From Coix lacryma-jobi var. lacryma-jobi (taxonomy: Eukaryota; Streptophyta; Magnoliopsida; Poales; Poaceae): DNA of 64,000 nucleotides. How positions within the stretch are numbered: position 1 is the stretch's first letter; every line of letters starts with the position of its first letter. The stretch covers positions 97,280,649 to 97,344,648 of the forward strand of contig CM019830.1 of the NCBI GenBank assembly GCA_009763385.1, given 5' to 3'. The translations under genes were made by a program, and so were the position numbers. Positions 47,174 through 58,900 of the stretch are shown piece by piece. The notes under the pieces are model-generated. The model was not told where the DNA came from and searched no databases. It saw only the letters and a list, made by a program, of their open reading frames with translations.

Positions 47174-47969
47174 GAACGCGCAGAGAGGGCGATTTCAGTC
47201 GCCTTCTCCCCAAATCTCTCCAAATTCGATCCAAATCAAAATCCCACTTTCCCGGACGTAGAGAAGATGATCACGGGGTAGTTAGGAGACTATCCCAAAG
47301 AAATCATCCGCTCAAATCGATTCAAACACCGGGAAATCGAAAGGGGGAGATCAGGAACGAAAAAGCGCCACAAAAACGAAATCAACCCGATCTACTTGTT
47401 CGTGAGGAGCTAGATGAATTCCTTCGGTGGAAATGATCTCCTCACTATAAAGAACAAGTTGATTCAAACGGATTTCGCAAAGACGCACTAGAGAGAGAGA
47501 TCGAGCGACGGGAAAAACGTGGAGAAACGAAGAACGTGAAGAACACGAGCCAAAACGCGAATCAACACATCGATCTGCAACCGTGTGGCTACCACACGCT
47601 ACAACAGTGATGTTACGGCCAAACTTCCTCAAAATCTCCAGTACACAGAGGTATGGTTCTCTGCGGATCTCAGCTAACTACAGCAGGGGATTGGAGGAGC
47701 AGGAAACCCTAGAAGCAAAGAGCAAATGACTGAGATATCGAATGGGAGGAGGGTGTCTCCCTCTACGTATCCTAATTCTAATTCCTACTCTACCCCTCAC
47801 TACTTACAGAGCGAACCAGCTAAACCCTAGGGTTATTCTGGACCAACTCGAAGATGCTGGTGATCCGATGGCCACGCCCGCACAACTGGTAGCGTTGCCT
47901 CGATGCAACCTCACCGATTGCTGCCACGTGCCGCCACCGCTCCGCTTGTCCTTTCCCGGATGTCGCACC

Positions 47970-48194
47970 CCCGGTTTTGTGGCCCAAACCGGGAAACCAG
48001 CCTTCACAGCCAACCCTCGGTTTTGAGGCCCAAACCAGGAAACCAGCCATCCAAGGCCTGAGTTTTGAGGCCCAAACTCAGCAAACCCACAGCGCCCAGG
48101 TTTTGAGGCCCAAACCTGGAAACCGTCCTCAGCCCGAGTTTTGTGGCCCAAACTCAGAAACCATCAGCACCCAGGTTTTGAGGCCCAAACCTGG
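47970..48194. repeat. Tandem hairpin array, A 5' LTR
   Basis: Six hairpin units with the GGCC loop. Stems CCCGGTTT, CTGAGTTT and CCAGGTTT are paired with their complements. A few units have one mismatch (CTCGGTTT with AAACCAGG, CCGAGTTT with AAACTCAG). Confidence 0.78.
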
Positions 48195-48583
48195 AAACCG
48201 TCCACCCGATGGTTTTTCTCTGGCTCTACCACCAAATCGATGCTGTAGATGGGATGCACCACCCGTGCACCCCGTCCACCGACACATGTCCCCAAGTCCT
48301 CGACTCAGGCAACACATGACCGCAAGTCTTCGCTCGTCACTGTCCCAGGCTGTCCGCCACCACAGCTGATCCTCGGGCCACCGGTCCCTCAGTCCAAGCC
48401 TCACGTCCGCCCTTCGCCACTCTCGGTCCCTCGGCACGGCACGTCTCTACTTGACCTTCACCTTGCCTTTGATCATTGTATCCGTGCTCGACACCTGCAC
48501 AACACAAGCCAAAGAACATGCGCATCATCCCAGTTGACAATCACTCATCACTCAGAGACTCGGCATACACCCATGTATCCGCA

Positions 48584-50618
48584 TCTGTACCTGCGGGTAC
48601 CTGACTTTTGAATCAGAGATTACCTCGCTGATGTAGTATACTGGCTGCTGGGTGTGGTAGATGTGCTTGTCATCCTTGCGCTCCACTATGATCGCTGTGC
48701 TTACAACTTGTGTGGTAGCTGCAATGTAAAGCATCATCCGCTCCTTGGGTTCTGCTGGTGTCAGTATAGGTGAGTTGGTAAGGTAGCCTTTGAGTTGTTC
48801 AAAGGCCCTGTCCGCTTCTTCCGTCCACTGAAATTTATCGCCAGCCTTGAGTAATTTGAAGAAAGGGAGTCCCTTTTCTCCAAGCCGTGAGATAAATCGA
48901 TTTAACGCGGCCATGCACCCAGTGAGCTTCTGGACGTCTCTGACTGAGGTTGGTGGCTTCATGTTGATGATAGTTGTGATCTGCTTCTAACTGGCCTCGA
49001 TGCCGCGATGGCTAACAAGAAATCCGAGTAATTGACCCGAGGGTACTCCGAAAATGCACTTTGTGGGATTGAGTCTCCATTGATATGCGCGCAGTCGGTT
49101 GAAGGTTTCCTCTAAGTCTGGTATGAGAGTAGTCGGATCCTTTGTCTTTATGACCATGTCGTCGACATAAGCTTCTGCATTTCGGCCAATTTGATCACCC
49201 AAGCAATCTTGGATAGCTTGTTGATAGGTGGCCCCTGCATTCTTCAACCCAAAGGACATGGTTTTATAACAGTAGGCGCCAAAGGAAGTTATAAACGATG
49301 TTTTGGGTTGATCTTCTTCTTTGAGGGCGATCTGGTGATACCGGGAGTAGCAATCCAGAAAAGATAATAGAGTAGAGCCTGCGGTGGCATCAACTATTTG
49401 ATCTATCCTCGGTAATCCGAAAGGATCCTTTGGACAGTGTTTGCTGAGGTATGTGTAGTCGACGCACATTCGCCACTCGGCATAGTTCTTCTTTTTGACT
49501 AGTACTGGGTTGGCTAGCCACTCGGGGTGAAGGATTTCTCTGATGAATCCGGCCGCGAGTAGTTTAGATATCTCTTTCTTGATTGCCTCCTTCTTCTCTG
49601 GTGAGAATCGTCGTAGTCTTTGCTTGATAGGTCTAGATCCTTCTTTTAATTCCAGTTTGTGCTCAGCCAAGTTCCTTGGGACTCCCGGCATGTCAGCTAG
49701 TTTCCAAGCAAATATATCTTTGTTTGCTCTGAGGAACTTGGTGAGCATGAATTCCAATTCTTCGGATAGATGACCGCTGATAACTGCCGTCTTGGAGGGA
49801 TCACCGGTTTCTAGGTCGATGCTTTTTGTAAAGACTTCTGTTGATGGTTGGATAGTACCCGCCTTCTTGGTTAGGATTTCAGAATCTCCAGGCTTGGTAT
49901 TATGCACCATCTGAGCGAGTTCTTGTAACTCCCAGGTGAGTTGAGCTTTTTCAGCGATTTGGACAGCCTCTGTGTCACAATCAAATGATCGCTTCAAGTC
50001 ACCTCTGAAAGTTAGGATTCCTTTAGGACCCGGCATCTTCAGGAGAAGGTACGGGTAGTGAGGTACTGCCATAAACTTGGTGATGGCTGGTCACCCAAAT
50101 ATGGCGTGATACGATGATTCGAAGTCGGCTACCTCGAAATTGATGTACTCAGTCCGATAATTTGCCTGAGTTCCAAAAGTGACGGGTAGTATAATCCTTT
50201 CGAGTGGTACAACTGCCTTTCCGGGTACTATGCCGTAAAAGGGGGCGTTTGATGGTGTTAGCTGAGTTGTGAGGTCTAGGTTCATCTTGCGTAGGGTGCT
50301 TGCGAAGATAACGTTGACTCCTGCCCCTCCGTCGATGAGTACTCTGCTCAATGTAAACCCGGCGACCGTGGGATCTAGGACTAGTGGGTAGTGCCCTGCG
50401 TTGGAGACACTGGTCCATTGGTTCGCTCGGGAGAAGCTGATCGGATGCTCAGACCAGTCAAGGTATCTAGGAGTCGCTGGTTCTGTAGACATGATCTCTC
50501 GTAGGGAAAGCTTCTGGAGCCGCTTGCTGTCACTGGTAGTTACTCCCCCGAAAATGACATTGATAGTCCCTTTGGGGTGTTGGAAACCACCGGCGTCTTG
50601 CTGAGGGTCTTCAACCAC
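48584..50618 (-). pseudogene. T pol: protease, RT and start of RNase H
   Basis: One frame with two stops. The protease has VLIDGGAGVNVIF (usual form DGGSS). A TGA at 50091-50093 lies where relatives have arginine in LGRPA. RT is well kept: DIFAWKLADMPGVP, RMCVDYTYLSKHCPKD, MSFGLKNAGATYQ, catalytic AYVDDMVIKT, LGFLVSHRGIEA. A TAG at 48987-48989 follows. The RT connection and the first part of RNase H (FQWTEEADRAFEQLK, VYYISEVISDSKVRYPQVQ) run to A's LTR, where the element is cut. The second RNase H and integrase are not in the window. The style is Tat (RIRE2/Retand-like). Confidence 0.85.
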
Positions 50619-50681
50619 TTTCTTCCCATTGTCTTTTTTGTTTTTATTGAAGTCGGAGTTTAAGCCTATCTCCTTGAGCTA

Positions 50682-52714
50682 TCAACAATGCTTAGCCTGA
50701 TGTCCTCCTTTCGGATGGCATGGGCATGGTTCGTCAAGTAAGTCGTCAAAGGTGGATGTCTTGTTCCCCTTATTCTGAGGCTCCATGCCTGCGACAGTGT
50801 TGTCCCCTATTCTCTTGCGGGTATTTTTTTGGGTAGCCTGGTTGCCCCTTTGATTGTTGCCTCGATCACCTTGTGTGTTTCTCTCAGGAAAGCGTTCATG
50901 AGTGCGTTCCTCTGTTGCCATCATGGAATTTACTGCCCGGTGAAACTCGTCAGCGGTGGTTGGGTCCTGTTTGATGAAGTCCTTGTAATTGTATCTTTCG
51001 CAAATTCCGTTGCCGAAAAGGTCAATTACTTCTCTGTCTATAATATCAGATACTGTGGAGAGGATCTCTGAGAAGCGCTTATAGTACTCTCGTATTGACT
51101 CGTTTTTTTGTTGCTTGCAGGTCCTAAACTTAGTCCGGGGATCTGATCTCTCGGGGACACCCGCAAAGTTCTCTATAAAGATACGATGCAGTTGTTCCCA
51201 GGAGCCAATGGACTCGGACTTAAGCTTGTCGAACCAAGCAAGTGGCATTGTTTCTAAAGCCATTGGGAGAAAGAGTGCTTTGACGTCGTTGCTTCCTCCT
51301 GCTAACTCCACTGCTTGAGCGTACAGCCTGAGCCACCGTTTAGGTTATGTCTTCCCATCGTATTTTGAGTAGTTCCCGGGTTTGAATTTTCGTGGAAACG
51401 GGACTGCTCGTAGCCTCTGGGAAAAGCAGGGGAAACGATCGACTGCATCAGATGCTGCAATTGCGACTTCTCGGTACGAAGATTCGGCTCCTCCTTCAGA
51501 TTGATCAGGTACTCGGTAGCCCAGACGACTCCTTGCTGGAAGCCGGCCGAGTCGCTCCTGAACAGGTCGCCTCTGGCTTGGATGGGATGATGCTTGTTCA
51601 TCAGCTAGAGACTCAAGGTTCCATCCCCGGAGCTGTAGCGCAGTAGTCTAAAGAATGACCAATTGTCGCTCTTCTTCAGGGGTGCGGTTGACCTTGGCTC
51701 CCATCTCTGTGGCTAGGGCCATGATGTTCTTGTGACCAGCGACTCTCATAAACTCAGGCTCATAACCTTGTGACCAGCGACTCTCATAAACTCAGGCTCG
51801 AGGTTGCGGGAGCAATCAGCTCGTCGGCGATTGTGATCGTTTTGTGATTGATGCTCCTGATCATGTTGGGCGCGAGCATGATTTTCCGCGTCCTCTTCTA
51901 TGTGTCTCTGAGTGTTATATTCTTCGAGTCGTACATTGTAGCGGTCTACCGCTTCCTTGCGGTGATTTGCGCGCCATCTGCGAGCTTCTTTTGCTTGATT
52001 CCTTCTAATTCTCTCAGCCTTTATTGACTCGGTTTCTACAAGTCCTTCAGGATCATTATCAGATATCATACTTAGAGTTTCATCATCTTGGAAGACATCT
52101 GGAGGGGTTGGCGGTCGTAGAGATGACTGATGCCCCGCCATGAAAACTTCACGGGTGTAGCCTTGGTTTATCGATCCTGGCGTGACCGACTCCAAGGTAG
52201 AAGTGCTGGAGATTAGTTTTGTTGAGGTGTCGAGTTCCTCAAAGGGGAGCTGATGTCCATGTTGATATGGGAGTTGCTGGTCAATTGTGCCAACCAGCCT
52301 AGCCGGAGCTGGCTGTATTGGCCAATGGACGATGTTACCCTCCTTGGTAGAGCTGAAAACGAGTCCTTGCTGAGCTCCGGTCAAAGATATCTGTTGATAC
52401 TCTTTGAATTTTGTGTCAATTAGGTCTTGGAAGTCTTGAGCCGAGTTCTGCAGTCCGAAGGTGATGCCATGTTTGATCTCCGAGTCCTTTTCGTTCTCAG
52501 AATTTGAGTTCGAGTAGGAGTCGGGTGCTTCAGGTTGGTTCCCGGAATCTTGCGGATCTTGGACTGCAAGATTTGCTAGGTTCTGGGTAAGATCATTCAT
52601 CTTTGGCATGGCTTGTGCTTCTGATTCAGTGTGAAGTTGTCGATGTAGCTTTCCTTGATCATTCGTGATGCAAGTCCATGAGCCAAAAACGAAAATCGAT
52701 CCCGCCGAGAACAT
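50682..52714 (-). pseudogene. T gag
   Basis: ATG at 52714 (MFSAGSIFVF) opens an N-terminal part rich in Gln, Asn and charged residues up to 51746. A frameshifted stretch around 51400 holds the start of the retrotransposon gag domain. The main domain is at 51311-50682: LPMALETMPLAWFDKL, SWEQLHRIFIENFAG, NESIREYYKRFSEI. It ends with a knuckle-like CPCHPKGGHQAKHC and a TGA. Several shifts and stops make the copy dead. Confidence 0.78.
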
Positions 52715-52757
52715 GTTGTCGTGGTTCGCCGGGCTCTTGGTCGTCGAATCGCCGAAA

Positions 52758-52776
52758 GCCCCTACCTGGCGCGCCA
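52758..52776 (-). promoter_or_regulatory. T primer binding site
   Basis: The minus strand reads TGGCGCGCCAGGTAGGGGC, two bases after the LTR end. It is a strong TGG-type PBS. I cannot name the tRNA. Confidence 0.7.
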
Positions 52777-52778
52777 GC

Positions 52779-53205
52779 TGTCGGTGTTTGTTAACCGGCA
52801 ACTCGTCTTGAGTAATCTCAGACGATTTGTTCGGTGGGGATCTGCGTTCGTAATACTCGGCGAGTACACAGGGACAACGATTTATACTGGTTCAGGCCGC
52901 TAAATAGCGTAATACCTTACGTCCAGTGCGGCGTGTGCCTTGCGTATGATTCAAGATTCGATGATAGGAGCCCGCACCTGCTTCCCCTTATATATCCGGG
53001 TGAAGCATAGCGCAAACCGAGTCCTAGTCGGTTACATTAGAGGAGTCCTATTCTAATTACAAGGCTTCCTTTAAGAACTCAACTAGATTACAATAAGAGT
53101 CTTAATCCAAATACGCTTCGTATCAAGTCTTCGGTTCTCCAGTGCCGTCTGGGATTAGTCAGAGGGATCATCTTCTGATGATATCTCTGACATCCTGGTC
53201 TGTCA
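52779..53205 (-). repeat. T 5' LTR (right)
   Basis: 427 bp, TGTCGGTG to CTGTCA in plus coordinates, aligned along its whole length with 164-593. Confidence 0.75.
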
Positions 53206-53569
53206 AAGGGTGACTCTTATAGCCTTGTTGATTCTTCTATAGTCCACTTACCCATGTGTAGGCTCGGTAGGATTATACATTTGCATAAAAGACTCATACT
53301 TTGTCTGTCACCTTTTATGGCAACTTCCCCACTAAGAATAATATAAACATATCACTCTTAAATTGGAATTAGACAGCCTTAGTGATCCCCTCTATACTTC
53401 TAGATTCTCCATCCTTGCTAGCTACTCAGGGGATAGACTTTAAAACTTAACACTATCCGTTCCTTTGGGTTCGATATTAAAACTGGGTTACTCTAGTGAA
53501 GTGCTACATCGGTAGATTTTATCTGTGCTCTTGCGGATAAAGTAGAGTGTGCGTTAATTTATACCAACA
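53206..53569 (+). repeat. LTR stub of a further gypsy element
   Basis: The end TGTGCTCTTGCGGATAAAG then ATACCAACA is typical of the 3' part of Athila-like LTRs, which are normally followed by AGCATTTCTGGCGCC. Here the next base starts another element, so only the LTR end remains. It forms T's right flank. The call is tentative. Confidence 0.4.
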
Positions 53570-53733
53570 GGAGGCCGGATCAGCCGAGTCAAGAAGGAAG
53601 GCAAAGGCGTTGTGCCTGGCGTGGAGGCTGGACATGCATCGACATCGGTGCCGGTGGTCGGGGTGTGCGAACCACATCCTGTCTACATTGCGGGTTTGGT
53701 AGTTGAGCCTCGAAAAACTACCCTCGACAGTTT

Positions 53734-53912
53734 CCAAGTTTGGGCCTCAAAATTTGGGGTGGCCGGTTTCTGAGTTTGGGCCTCAAAACTCGGGGTGGAC
53801 AGTATGCCAGGTTTGGGCCTCAAAACCTGGGCTGATAGGTTTCTGGGTTTGGGCCACAACACTCAGCCGAGGACACAGGTTTCCCGGTTTCGGCCTCAAA
53901 ACTGAGGGGAGG
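53734..53912. repeat. Hairpin array in the old Sirevirus LTR fragment
   Basis: Five units. CCAGGTTT with AAACCTGG (53807-53830) is perfect, CCAAGTTT with AAATTTGG and CTGAGTTT with AAACTCGG each have one G-T wobble, and two are degraded. The loop complement GGGCCTCA is conserved. Confidence 0.7.
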
Positions 53913-54166
53913 TTCCAAAAGGAACGGTCTATGCATGGTGGCACTGAGAGGCTTGCATTGCGGCGAAGCGATCGGTGAGAGGAAGGCGTGGCGGTCGACA
54001 AGATGGCATGTGGCGGCATCTTGGAGCTTGCATTGAGGCTAAGCGAAGGATGGGGAAGGCGCGTGGCCGTCGGATCATGACTTGACGGAGTTGGACTGGA
54101 ATACCTCTAGGGTTAGCTTGTTCGCTCTATGTATCTAGGGGTAGAAGGGGAATAAGTGTATTAGGT

Positions 54167-54174
54167 TATAAATA
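54167..54174 (+). promoter_or_regulatory. TATA box in old Sirevirus LTR
   Basis: TATAAATA followed by GAGAGG, about 255 bp downstream of the hairpin array. A and B have GATAAGTAG at the homologous place. This puts the array in U3. Confidence 0.6.
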
Positions 54175-55250
54175 GAGAGGCAGCCCCTCCACTCATTCTA
54201 TCCTTGCAGCATTTCATTATCTAGCCTTCGTTAGGTTTTCTTCCACCTACTGCCTGTGATCCGCAGAGCGAGAGACAATACCTTTGTGTACTTGTGATTT
54301 TGTGGAAAGGGGACCTTAATCCCGTTGTAGTCTCGTGGGTTCGAGACACGGCTGAAATCTTGATCGATTCGCGTTATTGTGTTGTGTGCTTTGCGTTTTT
54401 GGTTTTGCCTTCTCGGAGATTTGCTTCGTTCTTCCTCTCCGAGAGTTGGTTTTCAATTTCGTTTGAATCACTTTGTGCAAGGACGTGAGTGTGATCTTTT
54501 CACCAAAGGAATTGCTCCCTAACCTCACGAGCACTTAGATTGGTCTGATTGTGTGTTTGGATCAAGTTCTTGTTCGTTTGCCTCAAATTTCTTCGATTCA
54601 CTGATTTGGAGATAGGTTCGAGCCATGATCTCCTAGGAGTATCTCACTATCCTCCTTGTGACTCCCCTCACCGAGTTTTAGACTTAGTGTCTTTGATTTG
54701 AGGGAGATCAAGTTGAATCGGTGGACGGACAACACAGTTTCGGGATTACCGGACTCTGGGCACGGGGCGACCAGACGCTCATCAATGAGTCCGGTCGTTG
54801 AAGGCTTTGCCTTTCAGTTTTCTTCTGACACGACTGTTGATGGTCCCTAAACACTTGTTTTACCATCAACATTTTACCCAAAAAATTCACCAAAAAGGCA
54901 TGAAATGTAGTCAAATAGGTTTCAAACTAACCGAATTACACATGTCCAAAGCTTTTTATTTGAATGCAGGATTTGGACCAAATTTGGAGAATGGACCCAC
55001 CAGGGGCCGAGCCCACTCACCAGGAACAATTTGGGCCCTAGTGGGGTGGCGCCCGCCACCCCTAGGTGGCGCTCGCCACCAGGGAGAGGCCCAAACTCCC
55101 CTCTGCCACGTCACTGATCCTTGTGACCACCACAGGGCCAAATCTTAGCCCTTGGTCACTAGGTCAGTGGCATCAGAGGGCTCAGGTCACTAGGGTTTGC
55201 CCTAGGTCGGTTGGCTGCCCCCTATAAGTACCCCCCTCACTCACTTGGGC

Positions 55251-55258
55251 TATAAATA
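55251..55258 (+). promoter_or_regulatory. TATA box in G2 5' LTR
   Basis: TATAAATA, conserved with G1. Confidence 0.65.
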
Positions 55259-55903
55259 CCCCCCTGGAGGCATCACTTCATTTCAAGCAAGGAAGGAAGA
55301 AGCAAAGAAAGCAAGGCTAGAGCTAGAGAGCTAATAGCTTAGGATTTAGCCAAGCTTAGGCAAGTAGGTAGCTAGTAGAGCAAGGCATCCTTGCCTCATT
55401 GCCCTCGTGGAAGCGCTGCTCAAGGCTTAGCTCAAGAGTAGAAGCGTGCGAGTGATCGGTCCTGGAGTTGGGAAGAGTCTTCCTTCATCTCCAGTTCAGG
55501 TTTTGCTCTTATTACTCAAGCACTTTATTATATTCTAGTTCATCATTTCAAGTATTACTTTATTCTACTTATCAGTATTGAGTAGTATACTTGATTGATT
55601 GCTTGAGTACCTAGCTATCCTACAGTGCAATTCACTTAGCCATAGTCGCTAATCTCTAGTGTGCTTAGTGTTTGATCTTTACCAATAGGTTGCTTAGTTA
55701 GTTTAGTGTTTATCTTATTATGTCAAGTATTTGCTCTGACGTCCGCAAGGGTGTCTCTATTCTAGGCCAGGATAGAGATAGTTAGAATATAATTAGGCAT
55801 GGTGCTTAGTTATAGACTTACCTTCAGATACGGCTAGACCCCCGGATAGTTGTGGTACCAAGCAGGTGGTGACAGCCCTGTGCGCCTTGAATTCCACCAT
55901 GTA

Positions 55904-58900
55904 TGTGACAGAACCGACCAATTTATACTAGATTAAGCACCGAATCACTACTTTGACAGAGATTACACGTACTTAAGCTCGTACAAACCCGGTAGTCCGG
56001 AAATCTCGAAGGATTTCAAGTCATTCAACTTTAACCAAGATCGTAATAGATTAGCGTACATGTCCATGACATACATTCAGTTCACACATAGTTCAGTACA
56101 TCGGAGTTCAACAGTTATTACAAACCATAGTTCGAAATCAAAGCGGAAGCAACATAGTTTTGAAACACAAGTCTTTAGTTCGCAATACAGCGCCATTTGC
56201 CTGATCAGTCCACAAAAGCATCAGGGAAGATAAGAGTTGACCATGCCCATGGTCTAGTCACTGCCCTCGACGGGGTACAGACAGTTCTCGCAATAGCCGT
56301 AGAAGCATTGCCCATCTGCAACAACAAGGGATAGAACCCTGAGTACGAGAAGGTACTCAGCTAGACTTACCCATCAAAAACCAGAAATAATTGACGCCAA
56401 GGAGTATACAAGGCTGTATCTGGGTTTGGCCATACTAACCTTTTTGCAGAAAAGCATTTTCATTATTAATAATCATCATTAGAGTATTAGCAGTCCATTT
56501 TTTTGTAATCAACCTGATTAACTAGATTTGCACCTGTTCTAGAGCAAACACTTGACTACTTATTCAAGCAAGAGTGACTATTTCATCAGTAGCCTTTCAG
56601 ATTCAACCTCCTAACCATCTTTAGTTCCTTAAGTTACTACGGTAACACATGCTCAGTCAAGTTACTCACTAACCAGGAGCGATGGCGATTATAATCGATT
56701 CCTACCAGCTGGGGACAAAATGTCGCACACTCGCCCGACACAACCTGCTAGGTGGCCGTTGGCGACCACTTCAGGAGGTTCGAGAACCCAAATCGCGGGA
56801 CGGCCATGTGCCCTTCTACACCGGGGGTTGTCTCAATGCCAGGTCGCTCAAGCTATTAACTGCCCACGGTCATGCCAGGTCGATCAGGCCCTGCCTGCCC
56901 TCGGACCATGCCAGGTCGATCAGAATAGTTGCCCACGGTACATATAAGGCCCTGGGTGTTAGGCGTCAACATCTCCATCACCGGCTCGAAAAACCTTACT
57001 CGGCTTCACGGGAGGTACTCCGACCTACTCCGTTAAGTGATTGACGCGTTCAAAATGACTGAGGTGTGCCTTCGTCGGGTCCTAATCGACACAGACGGGA
57101 GACTACCAGCACACAGAACCCGTGTCCTGCTGCTCCTACATCCCGCCCGGTCTCAAATTAATTATCACATGGTTATATTCCACGATAGCACGAGGCTAGT
57201 CATGATCAGTATCCACCTATATGCGGGAGACAGGAAATCACCCGACTTTTACCGGTCTAAGCAGGCTAAGCATAAACGAGCCTAGACTTATCATGGATAA
57301 CAAGATAGCATTTGCAGGTGGACAAGGATAATTACTTAATGCAGCAACGGTATCACACAACTCCTATACCTAATGCAACAAGCATATCAGGTTAACTTCT
57401 AAACGGCAATTTGCAAACCGTAGGAGAGAATGCTCCAGGGCTTGCCTCGCTCGAAGTCGGCGGGGCAGTGATCACGGCACTCCGGCAGGTCCTCAGCGTC
57501 TCCTTCCGGAACCCTCTCCTCCGGCGTCTCCTCCTGGCACTGCTCCTCCGGCGTCGGATCCTGAGCTTCCACTACCGATCCTGCATGATGCGGTACATGG
57601 ATGAATAACATGAATGCACGTGGGATGCATGGTGATGCAACATGGAATAACAATTCAGGAGATAAGCATATGTCATCTACTGCTACTCAACCTCTTAATC
57701 TATCACAACTAACTTACTAAGCCCTGTTGTCACCACATCAAAGTCTGCTTAATGGGTTTATTATTCTCTAATCAAAAGCTAGACTATCCCTAATTAAACA
57801 AGCCAATAACAACAACCCATCCTAGACAGCTTCAGAAAAACCTACAAAAATTACTAGAGATTGACAGCACTTAATCTAATCCTCTGTCCAAATTTCACCC
57901 TATTTGGACCTAGACTCTACCCCCTATGAAAAAGACAAATTCTATCATGAAAAGGTGCTTTGAACTACACATCCTAGCACAAAGTGTCAAACAACGAATT
58001 TCATAATTTTCTTCTGAACTTCTTAGCACAAGAGCAGTCAGTAAAATTTACCAAGTCCATACTTTTCATATTTTAATTACTACCAAATAAACAAGAAAAC
58101 AACATTTAATCATTTTAATTACTACTGTCAAATTATTTCACAGAGCAACCTCATTTTACATTTTTCCCAGAAACTATTCCTCAACACAAACCTAACAAAA
58201 CAAAAATCACATTTTTTTGAGATAAATACAATTTACTATGCATTTAACAAGATTTCAGCCTAAACATAAATTAAATATAACTACACAGAAAATCACCACA
58301 AACTGGACATATTATATTTTTCATGCATAGACCTCGACATAACAATCCTAACAAAACTTGTTCCACCTTTTGAGCATTTATATTTAGCAAGATATGAATT
58401 AAACAAGCAATACAACAATTTCTGAAACTATTAAAACAAAACCCTGAAAACATTCAAACTGAAACTGCTACGTGCACCCGAACCAGTGCACACAGACGGA
58501 ACCTGACTCACTGATGCGCGGGCCCTCGGGTCAACCCTGACCCCACCCGGCAGACACAGAGAACAGGGGAGGAGTTTGACCGCGGCGAAGCTCGCCGTCG
58601 GCGAACTTTCCGGCGAAACCAACTCCACCGATGGACTCACTTCCTTCTTCCGCACCCGAGGGTGCCCCTACTTGGCCCAGCGCAAGCTCGGATCGAGCTC
58701 ACCGGTGGCAATGGCGGACACGGCGGCGCGGCCGTGGCTACGCCGGCCGATTCCAACCCCGACGAGCCAAACTAACCCCTAAAACCTACTCCGGCGACCT
58801 TCCGAACTCTAACCCAAGGCTCGGAAGCCAGGGCGCAAGCTCCGAGCACCCAAGTCCACGGAGGTGCCACTCCGACGACCTTGGCAAGCGGCGGACGACG

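Larger units (their letters stand above)
7660..48583 (-). mobile_element. Element A: Sirevirus (Ty1/copia), split by B, G1 and R
   Basis: Minus-strand copia element read in pieces: 5' LTR 46530-48583, PBS, leader, gag 32870-35440, protease-integrase 31555-32864, RT 23209-24078, RT/RNase H 10629-11650, PPT and 3' LTR 7660-9280. The pieces join exactly across the TSDs of B (CCCTT) and R (GGAAG) and across G1. The 3' LTR lacks its last 454 bp, removed at the junction with the Tekay-like LTR, so the left TSD is gone. The right flank inside T is TCTGT at 48584. Confidence 0.85.
46530..48583 (-). repeat. A 5' LTR
   Basis: 2054 bp, TGAAGGACTG to ATGTATCCGCA. It carries the CGGACTGTCCG cluster at 46946-47173 and a hairpin array at 47970-48194. 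It joins T's RNase H region at 48584. Confidence 0.9.
164..53205 (-). mobile_element. Element T: old Tat-like Ty3/gypsy retrotransposon, interrupted
   Basis: The left LTR (164-593) and right LTR (52779-53205) share the same start, end and length, and align throughout at very roughly 80% by eye. Internal parts are consistent with one minus-strand element: PBS at 52758-52776, gag, protease and RT leftward to 48584, then an antisense gene and PPT near the left LTR. Everything from 3747 to 48583 is later insertion, and the second half of pol (rest of RNase H, integrase) is missing. Treating the two halves as one element is an inference. They could be two copies of one family, and I found no matching TSD. 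Confidence 0.6.
53570..54834 (+). repeat. Sirevirus LTR fragment, opposite orientation
   Basis: It is an older relative of the A and B LTRs on the plus strand. It has the reverse-complement hairpin array (53734-53912), a clear TATAAATA at 54167-54174, and the GGTTCGAGCCATGATCTC block that A and B share. Both ends are cut. The right end is cut by G2, whose TSD would be ACGAC (54830-54834). Confidence 0.7.
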
